A stretch of 36,738 bases of DNA from Oscillospiraceae bacterium (GCA_021201735.1 JAJQEJ010000075.1:7375-44112); one strand, 5' to 3'. Positions 1-8,445 are shown, numbered from the stretch's first letter. Translations and numbers: made by a program. Notes: generated from the sequence alone by a model not told the origin.

Positions 1-757
1 AATGTCGCCCAGGTCCCAGGGATCGTCGCCCTTATTCTCCGCCGTGATGGTGTACGTGAAGGTGTCGCCTGCCTGCACCTCTTCCGCGTCCGACTCCTTC
101 GTCACGCTGTGCTCCACCACCGTCGGCGGCTCCGGGTCCGTGATTGTCTTCTCGTCGTCCATCACGAGGGTGTTGTACAGGACCGTGCCCGGCTCGGCGT
201 CTTCCGACACCTTCACCGTCAGGATCACCGTCTTGGTCTCATTCGGCGTGAGTGTCCCGAATACGATGCTCAGGGTCCCGTTGGTGTCCGTCACCGTCCC
301 GTCGCCGTCCCAGCTCACAAGGCTCAGCTCGTCCGCCAGTACGTCGGTCACGGTGCCCAGATCCCAGTTCTCGTCGCCTTCGTTCTTCGCTGTAATCGTA
401 TAGGTGTACGTCTCGCCCGGCGCCACCTCGTCCACGTCAGATTCCTTCGTCAGGCTGTGCGCCACCTTCGGCGGCTTCGGGTCGACGATTTCCTTGTCGC
501 CCACCGTGATGCTGTTTTCAAACTCCGTGCCCAGCACCGCGTTTTCGTCCACCAGCACCTTGATCTCGACCTGCTTCGTCTCGCCGCCCGCCAGGGTACC
601 GAACTCCATCGTGATCGTCGTGTCGCCCGCGTTGCCGGTCACCGTCACGCCGGTGCTCGATGCGTAGCTCACATACGTCAGCCCCGTCGGCAGGTCGTCC
701 ACAATGTCGCCCAGGTCCCAGGGATCGTCGCCCTTATTCTCCGCCGTGATGGTGTAC
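1..757 (-). repeat. Long direct repeats inside the DUF11 array
   Basis: Bases 1-55 and 703-757 are identical over 55 bp at a distance of 702 bp, which is two DUF11 repeat lengths (2 x 117 codons). The identity continues to the window edge, so the true repeat may be longer. This suggests recent duplication or gene conversion between domains of the array. Confidence 0.8.
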
Positions 758-2886
758 TGAAACGTATCCCCGGCCTGTACCTCATTCACGTCGGACGTCT
801 TTGTTATGGTACGCTGAACCACATCGGGTTCGTTGGGGTCGGTCCCCGTCGCGTCATCCGCGGTAACGCTGTTCTGAATTTTGTCACCCGGTACGGCAGT
901 GCTATTCACCTCGACCGTGATATACACGGTTTTGGCATCGTCAGGGGACAAAGTCCCGAAATAGATGTACAGGGTTCCGTTGATCTTCTCTACCGTCACG
1001 CCATCGGTGCCGGTGTAACCGACATAGTCCAGCGTGCTCGGCAGAACATCCTCTCCAATTACGTCCTCCCAGACATAGCTGCCATTGTTCGACGCAGTTA
1101 TCGTATAGGTAAACTGATCGCCCACCTCAACCGTTTCCACTGTGGACTCTTTCGTCAGGCTGTGCCCAAGCGATTCCCACACTGCGTACAGCGTGGTGTC
1201 CTGCGTCGGCGTGATGGTAGCCTGATCTGCATATTCACTCGTAGTACTGTTTGGATCCGTGCTCCAGCCATCAAATACGTAGCCAGACCGGGAAAATGTA
1301 TTTTCACTCAGCGTATGGTCGTAGCCTTTCAGCACCACTTCGTCATCCATCACGCCTGTGCCGCCATTGGCGTCATAGGATATGGTCACCCATTGGTCCG
1401 GATCCAGCTCCCACACGCCGTATAAGTAAACCGGCACCTGCATCAGCAAGTAAATCTCATCACCGGCTGCATAGTCGTCCCCCGAACCATCTGCGGCTGT
1501 ATTCCATCCGGCAAGCTTATACCCCGGGTGAACCCAGGTCGCATTGACATCCTGCAGGGATTCTATCTCATACAGTCCCACCGGCAAGAGGTTTCTAACA
1601 ACTCTCTCACTTGAACTCTCATAATTATCATAGTACGTTACCGTTCCAACCCCGCCTGTTACCGCATAGTGGGCATATAAGATCACGCTATTCGTAATCT
1701 CTATTTCCTCACCAATCTCGTATCGCGTACCCCCGCCTGATATCTCACTATACCAGCCAAGAAACGTAATGGTTGACACTCCAGATGGCGTATTAAGGCC
1801 GCCCAGGGCATCAGGGCTTTGGACGGTATAGGTATCGCCATACGCATAACGAGTTGGCTCTAAATATGTGGTTGTGCCTGTGCTATTGAACGTAACAGCG
1901 TCGAGCACGGTGTAATACATCACGTCATAAGTGTTATCAATATTTGCCTGCCACTGCGCATAGAGCGTGATGTTTTCTGTAAATAAGACCTGGTCTCCCG
2001 CCGCATAAGACGTGCCCGACCCATCCGACTCGGTGTTCCAGCCGGTAAACGTGTAGCCTTCACAGGAAATAAACGCCGCATTCACGTCCAGAATGGTATA
2101 GACCCCATCGCCGTCCCAATAATCTATGTAAGGCTGACCGTTATCCGTCGCGTAGACCGCATCCGGTCGTACGGCTTCATAGGTGATAAGCGTGGAGGAT
2201 GAAAGGGCTGAAAGCCCGGCCATTTTTACGCCGCTGGAAGGCGCCCACTGCGCGTATAGGTACATGTTGTCAGTGAGGTAAATGATATCACCGGACGTAT
2301 ACGTCTCCCCGCTGCCGTCCGGCGCAGTGTTCCAGCTTATGACGGAATAACCGTCGGCGGTGATGCCAAGCTTCGCCGCAGTGCGAATCTTATAGATCTC
2401 ATCCATCGCGCCACTGTCAAGGACGGTATCGCCGCGCCCCATCCCGTCGTAAATGACATAGTAATGATCTTTAAGGGCAAACGACCACTGCTCTGTCTCC
2501 GCCTCGGTCTCCGTAGGCACTTCTGTCTCCGCAGGTTCCTCTGCCTCCGTGGGCTCCTCCGCCTCCGCAGGCTCCTCCGTCTCCGCAGGCTCCTCCGCCT
2601 CCGCAGGCTCCTCCGTCTCCGCAGGCTCCTCCGTCTCCGCGGGCTCCTCCGTCTCCGCAGGCTCCTCCGTCTCCGCAGGTTCCTCCGTCTCCACGGGCTC
2701 CTCCGTCTCCGCGGGTTCCTCTGCCTCCGTAAGTTCCTCCGTCTCCGCGGGTGTCTCCGCGTCATACAGTTCTTCCGAGGCTGCCGGTGTTTCAGAGGAC
2801 GTAGCGTAGGTAACCGGCTGCACTACACTAAACAACATACATAATGCTAAGAGCAGCGCCAATCCCTTTTTCAGTCCAAACTTCAC
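1..2886 (-). CDS. Secreted InlB-repeat / DUF11-repeat surface protein, C-terminus cut by window edge
   Basis: Open frame of 962 codons that starts at a GTG (2884-2886) and runs off the left edge, so the C-terminus and any wall anchor are missing. A GGAGGG ribosome site lies just upstream. Residues 1-28 are a signal peptide (basic start, Leu-rich core, ending near TYA). Residues about 36-132 are a Glu/Thr/Pro/Ala tract built on the hexad EEPAET, probably a stiff acidic spacer. About residues 138-570 hold five InlB B-type (Listeria-Bacteroides) repeats, each ending in a GWNT...LYAQW-type signature. From about 572 on come DUF11-type beta-sandwich repeats of about 117 residues (HSLTKES...YTITA...), three whole and a fourth begun. 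Such proteins are extracellular and often act in adhesion or as stalks; that role is inferred. It lies downstream of another InlB-repeat gene on the same strand, with a hairpin between them. Confidence 0.88.
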   Translation of the reverse strand, partial: MKFGLKKGLALLLALCMLFSVVQPVTYATSSETPAASEELYDAETPAETEELTEAEEPAETEEPVETEEPAETEEPAETEEPAETEEPAETEEPAEAEEPAETEEPAEAEEPTEAEEPAETEVPTETEAETEQWSFALKDHYYVIYDGMGRGDTVLDSGAMDEIYKIRTAAKLGITADGYSVISWNTAPDGSGETYTSGDIIYLTDNMYLYAQWAPSSGVKMAGLSALSSSTLITYEAVRPDAVYATDNGQPYIDYWDGDGVYTILDVNAAFISCEGYTFTGWNTESDGSGTSYAAGDQVLFTENITLYAQWQANIDNTYDVMYYTVLDAVTFNSTGTTTYLEPTRYAYGDTYTVQSPDALGGLNTPSGVSTITFLGWYSEISGGGTRYEIGEEIEITNSVILYAHYAVTGGVGTVTYYDNYESSSERVVRNLLPVGLYEIESLQDVNATWVHPGYKLAGWNTAADGSGDDYAAGDEIYLLMQVPVYLYGVWELDPDQWVTISYDANGGTGVMDDEVVLKGYDHTLSENTFSRSGYVFDGWSTDPNSTTSEYADQATITPTQDTTLYAVWESLGHSLTKESTVETVEVGDQFTYTITASNNGSYVWEDVIGEDVLPSTLDYVGYTGTDGVTVEKINGTLYIYFGTLSPDDAKTVYITVEVNSTAVPGDKIQNSVTADDATGTDPNEPDVVQRTITKTSDVNEVQAGDTFQYTITAENKGDDPWDLGDIVDDLPTGLTYVSYASSTGVTVTGNAGDTTITMEFGTLAGGETKQVEIKVLVDENAVLGTEFENSITVGDKEIVDPKPPKVAHSLTKESDVDEVAPGETYTYTITAKNEGDENWDLGTVTDVLADELSLVSWDGDGTVTDTNGTLSIVFGTLTPNETKTVILTVKVSEDAEPGTVLYNTLVMDDEKTITDPEPPTVVEHSVTKESDAEEVQAGDTFTYTITAENKGDDPWDLGDI
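2491..2781 (-). repeat. 18-bp tandem repeats coding for the EEPAET-type hexapeptide
   Basis: Degenerate 18-bp units (plus-strand core gtctccgcaggctcctcc) run through this stretch inside the surface-protein gene. Each unit codes for one hexapeptide such as EEPAET, EEPAEA or EEPVET. The unit length is a multiple of three, so copy changes would alter spacer length but not frame. Confidence 0.85.
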
Positions 2887-2956
2887 CTTATTACCCTCCT
2901 TCTATCAGCAATCTTATATATTCCACCAAAATAGTCCAGTTTTCGACTTAAAATTC

Positions 2957-3006
2957 GGGGGCCGCGCCAACATAGGAGACGATTCCCACTGTGTTGGCGC
3001 GCCCCC
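2957..3006 (-). terminator. Hairpin downstream of the RCC1/InlB gene
   Basis: Arms 2957-2972 and 2992-3006 pair over about 15 bp with one bulged base; a modest T-rich stretch follows on the minus strand. It lies between the stop of the RCC1-repeat gene and the start of the next surface-protein gene, so the downstream gene may be partly insulated. Confidence 0.6.
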
Positions 3007-3028
3007 GCAATCCCGCTAGGCCGATATG

Positions 3029-5263
3029 CTATGCAAAAATAGGTGCAAGCATGAGGTTGGCGCTCAATACGACCTGATCGCCCGCATAATAAGTGTCACC
3101 CGTATTGATATCTACCCAATATTGGAAGGTAAACGAAGCAAGGCTGATGCCCATTTCGCTTGCGGTTTTAATCGTGTAGGTGCTTCCAGTCGGATAATTC
3201 CCATCTGAGCCACCGCCAACTCCATCGACTGTTACGTAGGTGACATTAACGTATGTCCCCACATATTCCCACTGCGCATAAAGGGTCACATTACTTGTGA
3301 CAGACAGGGTATCGCCGGCCTGATAGGACGTCCCGGAGCCGTCCGCCGCCGTGTTCCAGCCGGTGAATGTCCAGCTTGGTCTTGAGACGTCGGCTGCGGT
3401 AACACTGTAGACGGTATGGGACGCATTTGGGACAATACCGTTTACAACCGTTCCGCCCTGCCCGCCGTTTGTGTCATAGGTTACAGTCAGATAATTGCCT
3501 GCCGTATACTCCCACGAGGCATAGAGCGTAAGATCCTGGCTCTGCGCAAAGCTTATGGTATCGCCCACACTGTATTGCTGACCGGACTGGTTTGCCGCGG
3601 TGTTCCAGCCGACATGCGTGTATCCGGCCGGGGCGACAATGCCGGCCGCATCCGCCGACTTCACCACATAGTCGCCCAGAAGGAAGGTTTCCGAAGAGGA
3701 CCCGGTTCCGCCGTTTGCATCGTAGCTGACGGTTGCCCACTGGCTGGGGTCATAGGTCCAGACCGCGTACAGGGTGGTATCTGTGGAAAATTTCATGCTG
3801 CCCTGATCCTGATACTGCGCGCTGCCGGTCGCTGTGGTGCTCCAGCCGCCAAAGGTATAGCCCGGACGGCTGAACTCATTTTTGTTCAGCGTCGCTGTCG
3901 TGTTCTTCAGCTCAATCTGCGCGTTCATCGTGCCGACCGCGTCGTCCGCGTTTTTATCGAAATTTACGGTGCAGTAGGTAGAGGTAAACGGGAAGTTGAG
4001 CTCTGTATAGACCGTTGTGCCCTTATAGATGCCGTGCGAAATGGTGTCCGCGCCGAGGCTGCCGTAGAAATTGTATCCGGTGGCATACATCGTGCCGTCG
4101 TCCCCGATGATAAAGCGCTTCCAGTAGCCTGCCCCGCCGTTCACGATCTCGCTTGTGACGTCCGGCGCGGAGAAAATCTGCATCAGGGTGGATTGCTCTC
4201 CAACCGCGGAGAAGTCGCCGCCAATGCCCAGCGCGCCGTACATGCTTGTCCCGCACGCAAGCAGTCTGCCGGTGCTGGTCAGAACCGCCATATCCTCATA
4301 ACCGGCATCAATCTGCACAATCGACTCACCGGATTGCAGGGGAACGAGTGATGTAATATTCTGCGGGGTATTCTTATGCACACGCGCGCCATTGCCCAGC
4401 TCTCCACGATCACCCTTGCCCCAGGACCAGAGGGTTCCGTTTTGGGTGAGCGCCAGCATATGATAGCCGTCATTCGAAATCTGAACCACGGGATCCTTGG
4501 CGCTGTACACGCCGGTCACCTGCTTAAACTGCTTGTTATAAACGGTATAGGTGCCGTCGCCCATTTCGCCATAGCCGCCATAGCCGCACACATAGACCTT
4601 GCCGCTCTCTGTCAGGACCATTGCCGATTCCCAGCCGGCAGAGATTGCAGTCACGTTTTCCGACATGGAAATCTTCTGCGGAACGCCGGTAAACGTGTAG
4701 GAGTTGTTGCCCAGCTCACCGTATGTATTAATGCCCCAGGTGTACAGAGTACCCTTTTCCGTAATTGCCATGCTGAAGTTATAGCCTGCTGCGATAGCGG
4801 TAATCTTACCGTCAAAATAGGAGGACTTCACCGCTGTCGGCGTCATAATCGGGGTAGCGCTCGCCGTGGTGCCCATACCCAGCTGCCCGTAATAGTTGTA
4901 GCCCCAAGCATAGAGCGTTCCGTTGGATGTGAGCGCCAGGCTGTGCGAATTATAGGACGCGGCAATTGCCTCAACATCCGAAAGCCCTGAAATCAGTTGC
5001 GGGGTTGTGACATTGTTGATATCCTCGCCTGTCGTCCGATAGCCCAGACCCAACTGTCCAAAGTAGTTTTGTCCCCAGGACCACACATGTCCTGTAGAGT
5101 CCAGCGCCAAGGTATGATGTTTTCCAGTTGCGATCGCTGTGACAGATACGTCGCCAACGGCGGCGGCTTTCACATTTGTGCCAAACAGTCCACTGGCCAT
5201 AACCCCCAGCGTCAATACCATGGCAAGCAGGATAGCAATACATCTTTTTGTTTTTTGTAGCAT
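3029..5263 (-). CDS. Secreted RCC1 beta-propeller protein with four InlB repeats
   Basis: A 744-residue exported protein. Residues 1-33 are a signal peptide (MLQKTKRC, then a hydrophobic core, cut near NVKA). About residues 35-430 contain seven RCC1-type repeats, each with the pattern LT-x-G-x-LYAWG-x-N-x-YGQLG, enough for a complete seven-bladed propeller. About residues 435-744 hold four InlB B-type repeats with GWNTAADGSG...LYAQW signatures; the last repeat lacks the usual W ending. The start ATG has an AAAGGAG site 10 bases upstream. Bacterial RCC1 proteins mostly bind proteins or sugars; the ligand here is unknown. There is no LPXTG or SLH anchor, so attachment is unclear. A strong promoter lies about 180 bases upstream. 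Its InlB repeats resemble those of the following gene, and the two probably form a surface-protein pair. Confidence 0.9.
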   Translation of the reverse strand: MLQKTKRCIAILLAMVLTLGVMASGLFGTNVKAAAVGDVSVTAIATGKHHTLALDSTGHVWSWGQNYFGQLGLGYRTTGEDINNVTTPQLISGLSDVEAIAASYNSHSLALTSNGTLYAWGYNYYGQLGMGTTASATPIMTPTAVKSSYFDGKITAIAAGYNFSMAITEKGTLYTWGINTYGELGNNSYTFTGVPQKISMSENVTAISAGWESAMVLTESGKVYVCGYGGYGEMGDGTYTVYNKQFKQVTGVYSAKDPVVQISNDGYHMLALTQNGTLWSWGKGDRGELGNGARVHKNTPQNITSLVPLQSGESIVQIDAGYEDMAVLTSTGRLLACGTSMYGALGIGGDFSAVGEQSTLMQIFSAPDVTSEIVNGGAGYWKRFIIGDDGTMYATGYNFYGSLGADTISHGIYKGTTVYTELNFPFTSTYCTVNFDKNADDAVGTMNAQIELKNTTATLNKNEFSRPGYTFGGWSTTATGSAQYQDQGSMKFSTDTTLYAVWTYDPSQWATVSYDANGGTGSSSETFLLGDYVVKSADAAGIVAPAGYTHVGWNTAANQSGQQYSVGDTISFAQSQDLTLYASWEYTAGNYLTVTYDTNGGQGGTVVNGIVPNASHTVYSVTAADVSRPSWTFTGWNTAADGSGTSYQAGDTLSVTSNVTLYAQWEYVGTYVNVTYVTVDGVGGGSDGNYPTGSTYTIKTASEMGISLASFTFQYWVDINTGDTYYAGDQVVLSANLMLAPIFA

Positions 5264-5652
5264 TGTTGATATTCTCCTTTGTTTTATTTTTTACAGGTCT
5301 TTTACTGCCGAAAAAAATAACTGAAACCCAAACCACACTTTTTCCTATTTTTTCATAGCGTTCACGCCTCCTGTTCTTCTAGGCCAAAAAAGCCGGGAAA
5401 ATATGAACTTTTAAATCGGACTTAATTAATCTACTTTAAAATATACCTTATAACTGCCATCTTGTCAAGATGTTCCATCCATTTTTTAAATTTTTATGTA
5501 CAATAAATGAAAAATATATTTCAGGCTTATCTAGCCCGGAATAGTGTTTTCTTGTTTCTGATATATAGTCGCTTGCGTCACGGGCGGTCTCTACCAAGTA
5601 TATTTTATAACTGTTTTGTATCAGAACCGGCCTTTCTCACGAAGAAAAAATA
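5264..5652. other. Gene-free stretch: long leader and spacer between two minus-strand genes
   Basis: Holds the promoter at 5440-5468 and a leader of about 170 bases. In the leader is a tiny frame at 5345-5356 (minus), ATG AAA AAA TAG, preceded by a strong AGGAGG site. It could be a leader peptide or the remnant of a gene start. I could not match the leader to a known riboswitch. The part from 5469 to 5652, downstream of the collagen-like gene, is AT-rich and holds nothing I can name. Confidence 0.5.
5440..5468 (-). promoter_or_regulatory. Sigma-A-type promoter of the RCC1/InlB gene
   Basis: On the minus strand TTGACA (5463-5468), a 17-base spacer, and TATATT (5440-5445). It leaves a leader of about 170 bases before the start codon at 5263. 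Confidence 0.75.
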
Positions 5653-5853
5653 CTACTGCTTTCTATTATTGATCAGATCAATTAGAGCATAAATAAACGG
5701 CCCGGTTGGGCCGGTAGGGCCAATGGGGCCTTGCGCACCCGTAGGGCCAATGGAGCCGCTTGGACCGCTGGGCCCTGTGGGGCCGGTCGGAATCTGGCAT
5801 ATAAAATTGCTGCAGCACGGATGGCATTGTGGTGTTGCGCAGTTCAGATACAT
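5653..5853 (-). CDS. Tiny collagen-like protein with a Cys-rich head
   Basis: A 66-residue protein. The first 20 residues hold four cysteines ([19 protein letters not shown]). About residues 23-52 are a Gly-X-Y tract of ten triplets, mostly GPT, GPS and GPI. The tail ([14 protein letters not shown]) is short and partly hydrophobic. A clear AAAGGAG site stands 7-8 bases before the ATG. GPT-rich collagen-like proteins in Firmicutes are often part of spore coats or exosporium (BclA-like), but those are much longer. No transmembrane anchor or signal peptide is obvious, so spore association is only a guess. It is monocistronic. Confidence 0.75.
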   Translation of the reverse strand: MYLNCATPQCHPCCSNFICQIPTGPTGPSGPSGSIGPTGAQGPIGPTGPTGPFIYALIDLINNRKQ

Positions 5854-6115
5854 TTTGAAGTCTCCTTTCAGAACTATTTCATTATATTCAGCGGAACCGT
5901 TTTATGTTGTGCTGGGCAAGGCGCAGGGCCGAGGCGCAATGCCTTGGCTGCAATCCGCAATATTGAAAAATGCAGGAACACAATAGGTATTGGACCGCAA
6001 GAAGCATGAAAAGCAGGAAAGGCGCTTCAAACGGAGCTTATCGTTGCGTTACCACACAAAATTAATCCAAGGGGGGAATGAGTCAAATTTATGTCAACTA
6101 TTTTGCCCGCAATTC
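5854..6115. other. Intergenic region between divergent collagen-like and amidase genes
   Basis: A divergent spacer. The amidase promoter begins at 6116. For the minus-strand collagen-like gene I see a TATAAT-like element near 5878-5890 but no convincing -35 box. Nothing else is recognisable. Confidence 0.4.
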
Positions 6116-6144
6116 TTGACGAATCTTGCAGAATGCGGTAAAAT
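6116..6144 (+). promoter_or_regulatory. Sigma-A-type promoter of the amidase gene
   Basis: TTGACG (6116-6121), 17-base spacer, TAAAAT (6139-6144). An AAAGGAG ribosome site follows at 6167-6173, seven bases before the ATG at 6181. Confidence 0.75.
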
Positions 6145-6180
6145 GGAAAAACAATTATGGTAACATAAAGGAGACCGGCC

Positions 6181-7698
6181 ATGAAAAAATTAACTACATT
6201 CCTTGTTTCTCTGATGCTTTTGGTTTTTCTGCTGCCGGCCACCTTTGCCGCCGACACGAATATGGTTGATATCCGCTTTTATGATACAACCTCCGGCTTG
6301 TATCTCAGTGCGGTCCAGCTCAATCAAGTGCAGCTTACGCTAAATGGGGCAAGCATTACCGGCGACGTACCAGCCGTCCTGCAGGCGGAAAACGGCGGGA
6401 CAAGAACCCTCATTCCCGTGCGCCTTGTCTCGGAACAGTTAGGCGCGGAGGTGATATGGCTTTCCGATACGTCGCAGGTGATGATTCTCTATGGTGACGA
6501 CACGATTATGCTGACCATCGGCTCTTCCATCGCGCTGGTCAACGGGCAGAGCGTCACGCTGCCGGATGAGATCCCCGCTACTCTGGTCTATTATCAGGGC
6601 TCAGTGCGCACCCTGGTGCCACTACGCTTTGTCGCGGAGGAGCTCGGTGCCGTCGTAAACTGGGACGGTGACACGATGACCGCTTCCATCTCTACCACTG
6701 GAGACAATACCTCCTCCAGCTCCGCTGAAACGGACACCACCGTCACCGACACATCTGCCAACATATCCGCAAGTGATACCGGCCTGTTCACCGGCGTCCA
6801 GTCCGACGCGGCGGCGCAGACCTTCTCCATCCTGACCGACTATACCACGCAATACGTGATGAAGGATTTCGACAGTCGGCTGGTCGTCGACCTGCTCGGC
6901 GCGGAGCTCTCGCCCGACTTGCCCTCAACCCTTTCCTCCTCCAGTGATTTTATTGCCGACATACAGTACGTCCAGCTCAGTGATTCTTTGGGCTATGGCT
7001 GCGATCATACCGTACGCGTGATTCTGACGCTGCCCGAAAACATTACGCTGGAAGACAACCTGACGGTGCTGTCCCTCACGAACGGGGTGTGCTTCTCCCT
7101 GACCAGCGCTCCTGTGGATACCGGCACCGCTACCACTCCTGTCAGCAGTACGGCGCGCACCGTGGTCATCGACGCAGGACATGGAGGAACAGATCCCGGC
7201 GCGTACTACGAGAGCACCTCCGAAAAGGACATTAATCTTGCCGTTGCGCTGAAAGTACAGCCCCTTCTCATCGCGCAGGGGTATAATGTCATTATGACCC
7301 GCTCCACCGACGTATTTGTGGACCTCTATGAACGCGCCGCCATCGCCAACAACATAAACGCAGACCTCTTTGTCTCCATCCATTCCAACGCGTCCGCCAC
7401 AAGCAAGACGGCGCAGGGTATTCTCACCTACTGCTACCCGGGCAGCACACGCGGCGAAACCTGCGGGAAGATCATTCAGAAGAATATCACGGCGGCAACA
7501 GGGGCAAATGATCGCGGCGTCCTCAGTGAAAACTATGTTGTCCTCCGGGAGACCAATATGTGCGCGGTGCTGGTTGAGCTGGGCTTCATGAGCACCCACG
7601 ACGAGCTTGTAAAGCTCGTGGACGATAGCTACCAGACCAAGCTGGCGCAGGGCATTGCGGACGGCATTGTCGAGTACTTAAATACATTGGATTCATGA
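6181..7698 (+). CDS. Secreted N-acetylmuramoyl-L-alanine amidase (CuAO-N / AMIN / Amidase_3)
   Basis: A 505-residue exported enzyme predicted to cut the bond between N-acetylmuramic acid and L-alanine in peptidoglycan. Residues 1-23 are the signal peptide (ends TFA). About residues 45-165 are a copper-amine-oxidase-N-like domain made of two similar halves (RTLIPVRLVSEQLGA and RTLVPLRFVAEELGA); in Clostridia it usually serves as a wall-binding module, not an oxidase. A Ser/Thr-rich linker follows, then an AMIN-like domain at about 195-310. The catalytic Amidase_3 domain starts near 328 and keeps the zinc and catalytic residues: H334 (DAGHGG), E348, H401 (SIHSNA) and E466 (VELGF). It has its own promoter and terminator, so it is a single-gene unit, presumably for cell separation or wall turnover. 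Confidence 0.93.
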   Translation: MKKLTTFLVSLMLLVFLLPATFAADTNMVDIRFYDTTSGLYLSAVQLNQVQLTLNGASITGDVPAVLQAENGGTRTLIPVRLVSEQLGAEVIWLSDTSQVMILYGDDTIMLTIGSSIALVNGQSVTLPDEIPATLVYYQGSVRTLVPLRFVAEELGAVVNWDGDTMTASISTTGDNTSSSSAETDTTVTDTSANISASDTGLFTGVQSDAAAQTFSILTDYTTQYVMKDFDSRLVVDLLGAELSPDLPSTLSSSSDFIADIQYVQLSDSLGYGCDHTVRVILTLPENITLEDNLTVLSLTNGVCFSLTSAPVDTGTATTPVSSTARTVVIDAGHGGTDPGAYYESTSEKDINLAVALKVQPLLIAQGYNVIMTRSTDVFVDLYERAAIANNINADLFVSIHSNASATSKTAQGILTYCYPGSTRGETCGKIIQKNITAATGANDRGVLSENYVVLRETNMCAVLVELGFMSTHDELVKLVDDSYQTKLAQGIADGIVEYLNTLDS

Positions 7699-7704
7699 GA
7701 AAAG

Positions 7705-7735
7705 CAGCGGGTGCAGGTTTTGTCTGTACCCGCTG
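7705..7735 (+). terminator. Terminator of the amidase gene
   Basis: A GC-rich hairpin, CAGCGGGT paired with ACCCGCTG with a further partly paired step, begins six bases after the stop codon and is followed by tatattttt. Confidence 0.85.
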
Positions 7736-7753
7736 TATATTTTTCCGCAAAAA

Positions 7754-7782
7754 TTTACATATTTTTTCATAATTGGTATTGT
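7754..7782 (+). promoter_or_regulatory. Promoter of the PTPS-family gene
   Basis: TTTACA (7754-7759), 17-base spacer, TATTGT (7777-7782), in an AT-rich stretch. The leader to the start codon at 7868 is about 80 bases. I do not see a preQ1 or folate riboswitch in it. Confidence 0.55.
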
Positions 7783-7867
7783 TTTTTCAAATTTTAATGT
7801 TATGATTATAGTAGCGATGATCATTACCTTTGCCATAAAATTCGAAAATGTAAGGAGGACTCAAAAA

Positions 7868-8431
7868 ATGAGAAGTTTCACTACATTAGACTTGCAATAT
7901 GCCCATAGATTTTACGAATTCAAAGGCGAAGCCCAGTATTTGCACGGACACACGGGAATATTGACGCTTGAAGTAGAAGATACCGTCAACGAAGGTGTCA
8001 ATATGGTATTCCCTTGCAACGAAATCAAGAAAACCGCTTGGGATATTTTGAAAAACTTTGATCACGCATTGGTGCTGAGAGAAGATGACCCATTGCTCCC
8101 CGCTATACTTGATGTTTATGAAAAACAAGGCATTAAGAACGGCGCGCCAAACAATCAGCTAAAAGGTCCTGCTTTCAAGACAGAACTCGCGACAGCATAT
8201 CCGGAATGCCGTTTGGTCGTAACGAAAGAAACCATGACCGTAGAAGGTATGATTAAAATAGTTTACGATTTATTGAAGGATAAACTGAACATTGCTAAAA
8301 TCACCTTTACAAGCGGTGTCAATGGCGCGACGCAGGAATTCAACGCCCACAAAGAAATAGACCGCTGCCCGTTGTGCGGTATTGCATTAGATGAAAACGG
8401 TGTATGTCCTAAATGCGGATACAAGAAATAG
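7868..8431 (+). CDS. 6-pyruvoyl-tetrahydropterin synthase / QueD-family protein with C-terminal zinc ribbon
   Basis: A 187-residue protein. The start ATG at 7868 was chosen because AAGGAGG lies seven bases upstream; earlier in-frame starts have no such site. The T-fold zinc ligands are present: H13 (YAHRF) and H26/H28 (LHGH). The family makes pterin-like compounds, e.g. 6-carboxytetrahydropterin for queuosine (QueD) or a folate intermediate (PTPS-III). The catalytic Cys normally four residues before HGH is Ala22, and the Glu used three residues before it by PTPS-III enzymes is Gln23, so the chemistry is uncertain. An unusual C-terminal extension, CPLC (near 172) to CPKC, is a four-cysteine zinc ribbon. 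Base use is much more AT-rich than its neighbours, suggesting transfer. No queC, queE or queF is nearby. Confidence 0.82.
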   Translation: MRSFTTLDLQYAHRFYEFKGEAQYLHGHTGILTLEVEDTVNEGVNMVFPCNEIKKTAWDILKNFDHALVLREDDPLLPAILDVYEKQGIKNGAPNNQLKGPAFKTELATAYPECRLVVTKETMTVEGMIKIVYDLLKDKLNIAKITFTSGVNGATQEFNAHKEIDRCPLCGIALDENGVCPKCGYKK

Positions 8432-8445
8432 TCTGTGAAAATTAC

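Noticed and set aside
109-1425. 438-codon plus-strand frame
   Set aside because: Antisense to the DUF11 and InlB repeats; rich in R, H and V as typical for reversed GC-rich genes, with no domain.
2337-2765. Arg-rich frame on the minus strand and Ser- or Leu-rich frames on plus over the same stretch
   Set aside because: They are other-frame readings of the 18-bp repeats of the surface protein; low-complexity composition and no ribosome sites.
2491-2781. Regular repeats that could be taken for a CRISPR array
   Set aside because: The units are tandem without spacers and lie in a coding frame.
5264-5433. Cyclic-di-GMP riboswitch ahead of the RCC1/InlB gene
   Set aside because: The conserved GEMM core motifs are not present.
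7736-7867. preQ1 or folate riboswitch ahead of the PTPS-family gene
   Set aside because: No matching core motif was found; the leader is plain AT-rich sequence with a promoter and ribosome site.
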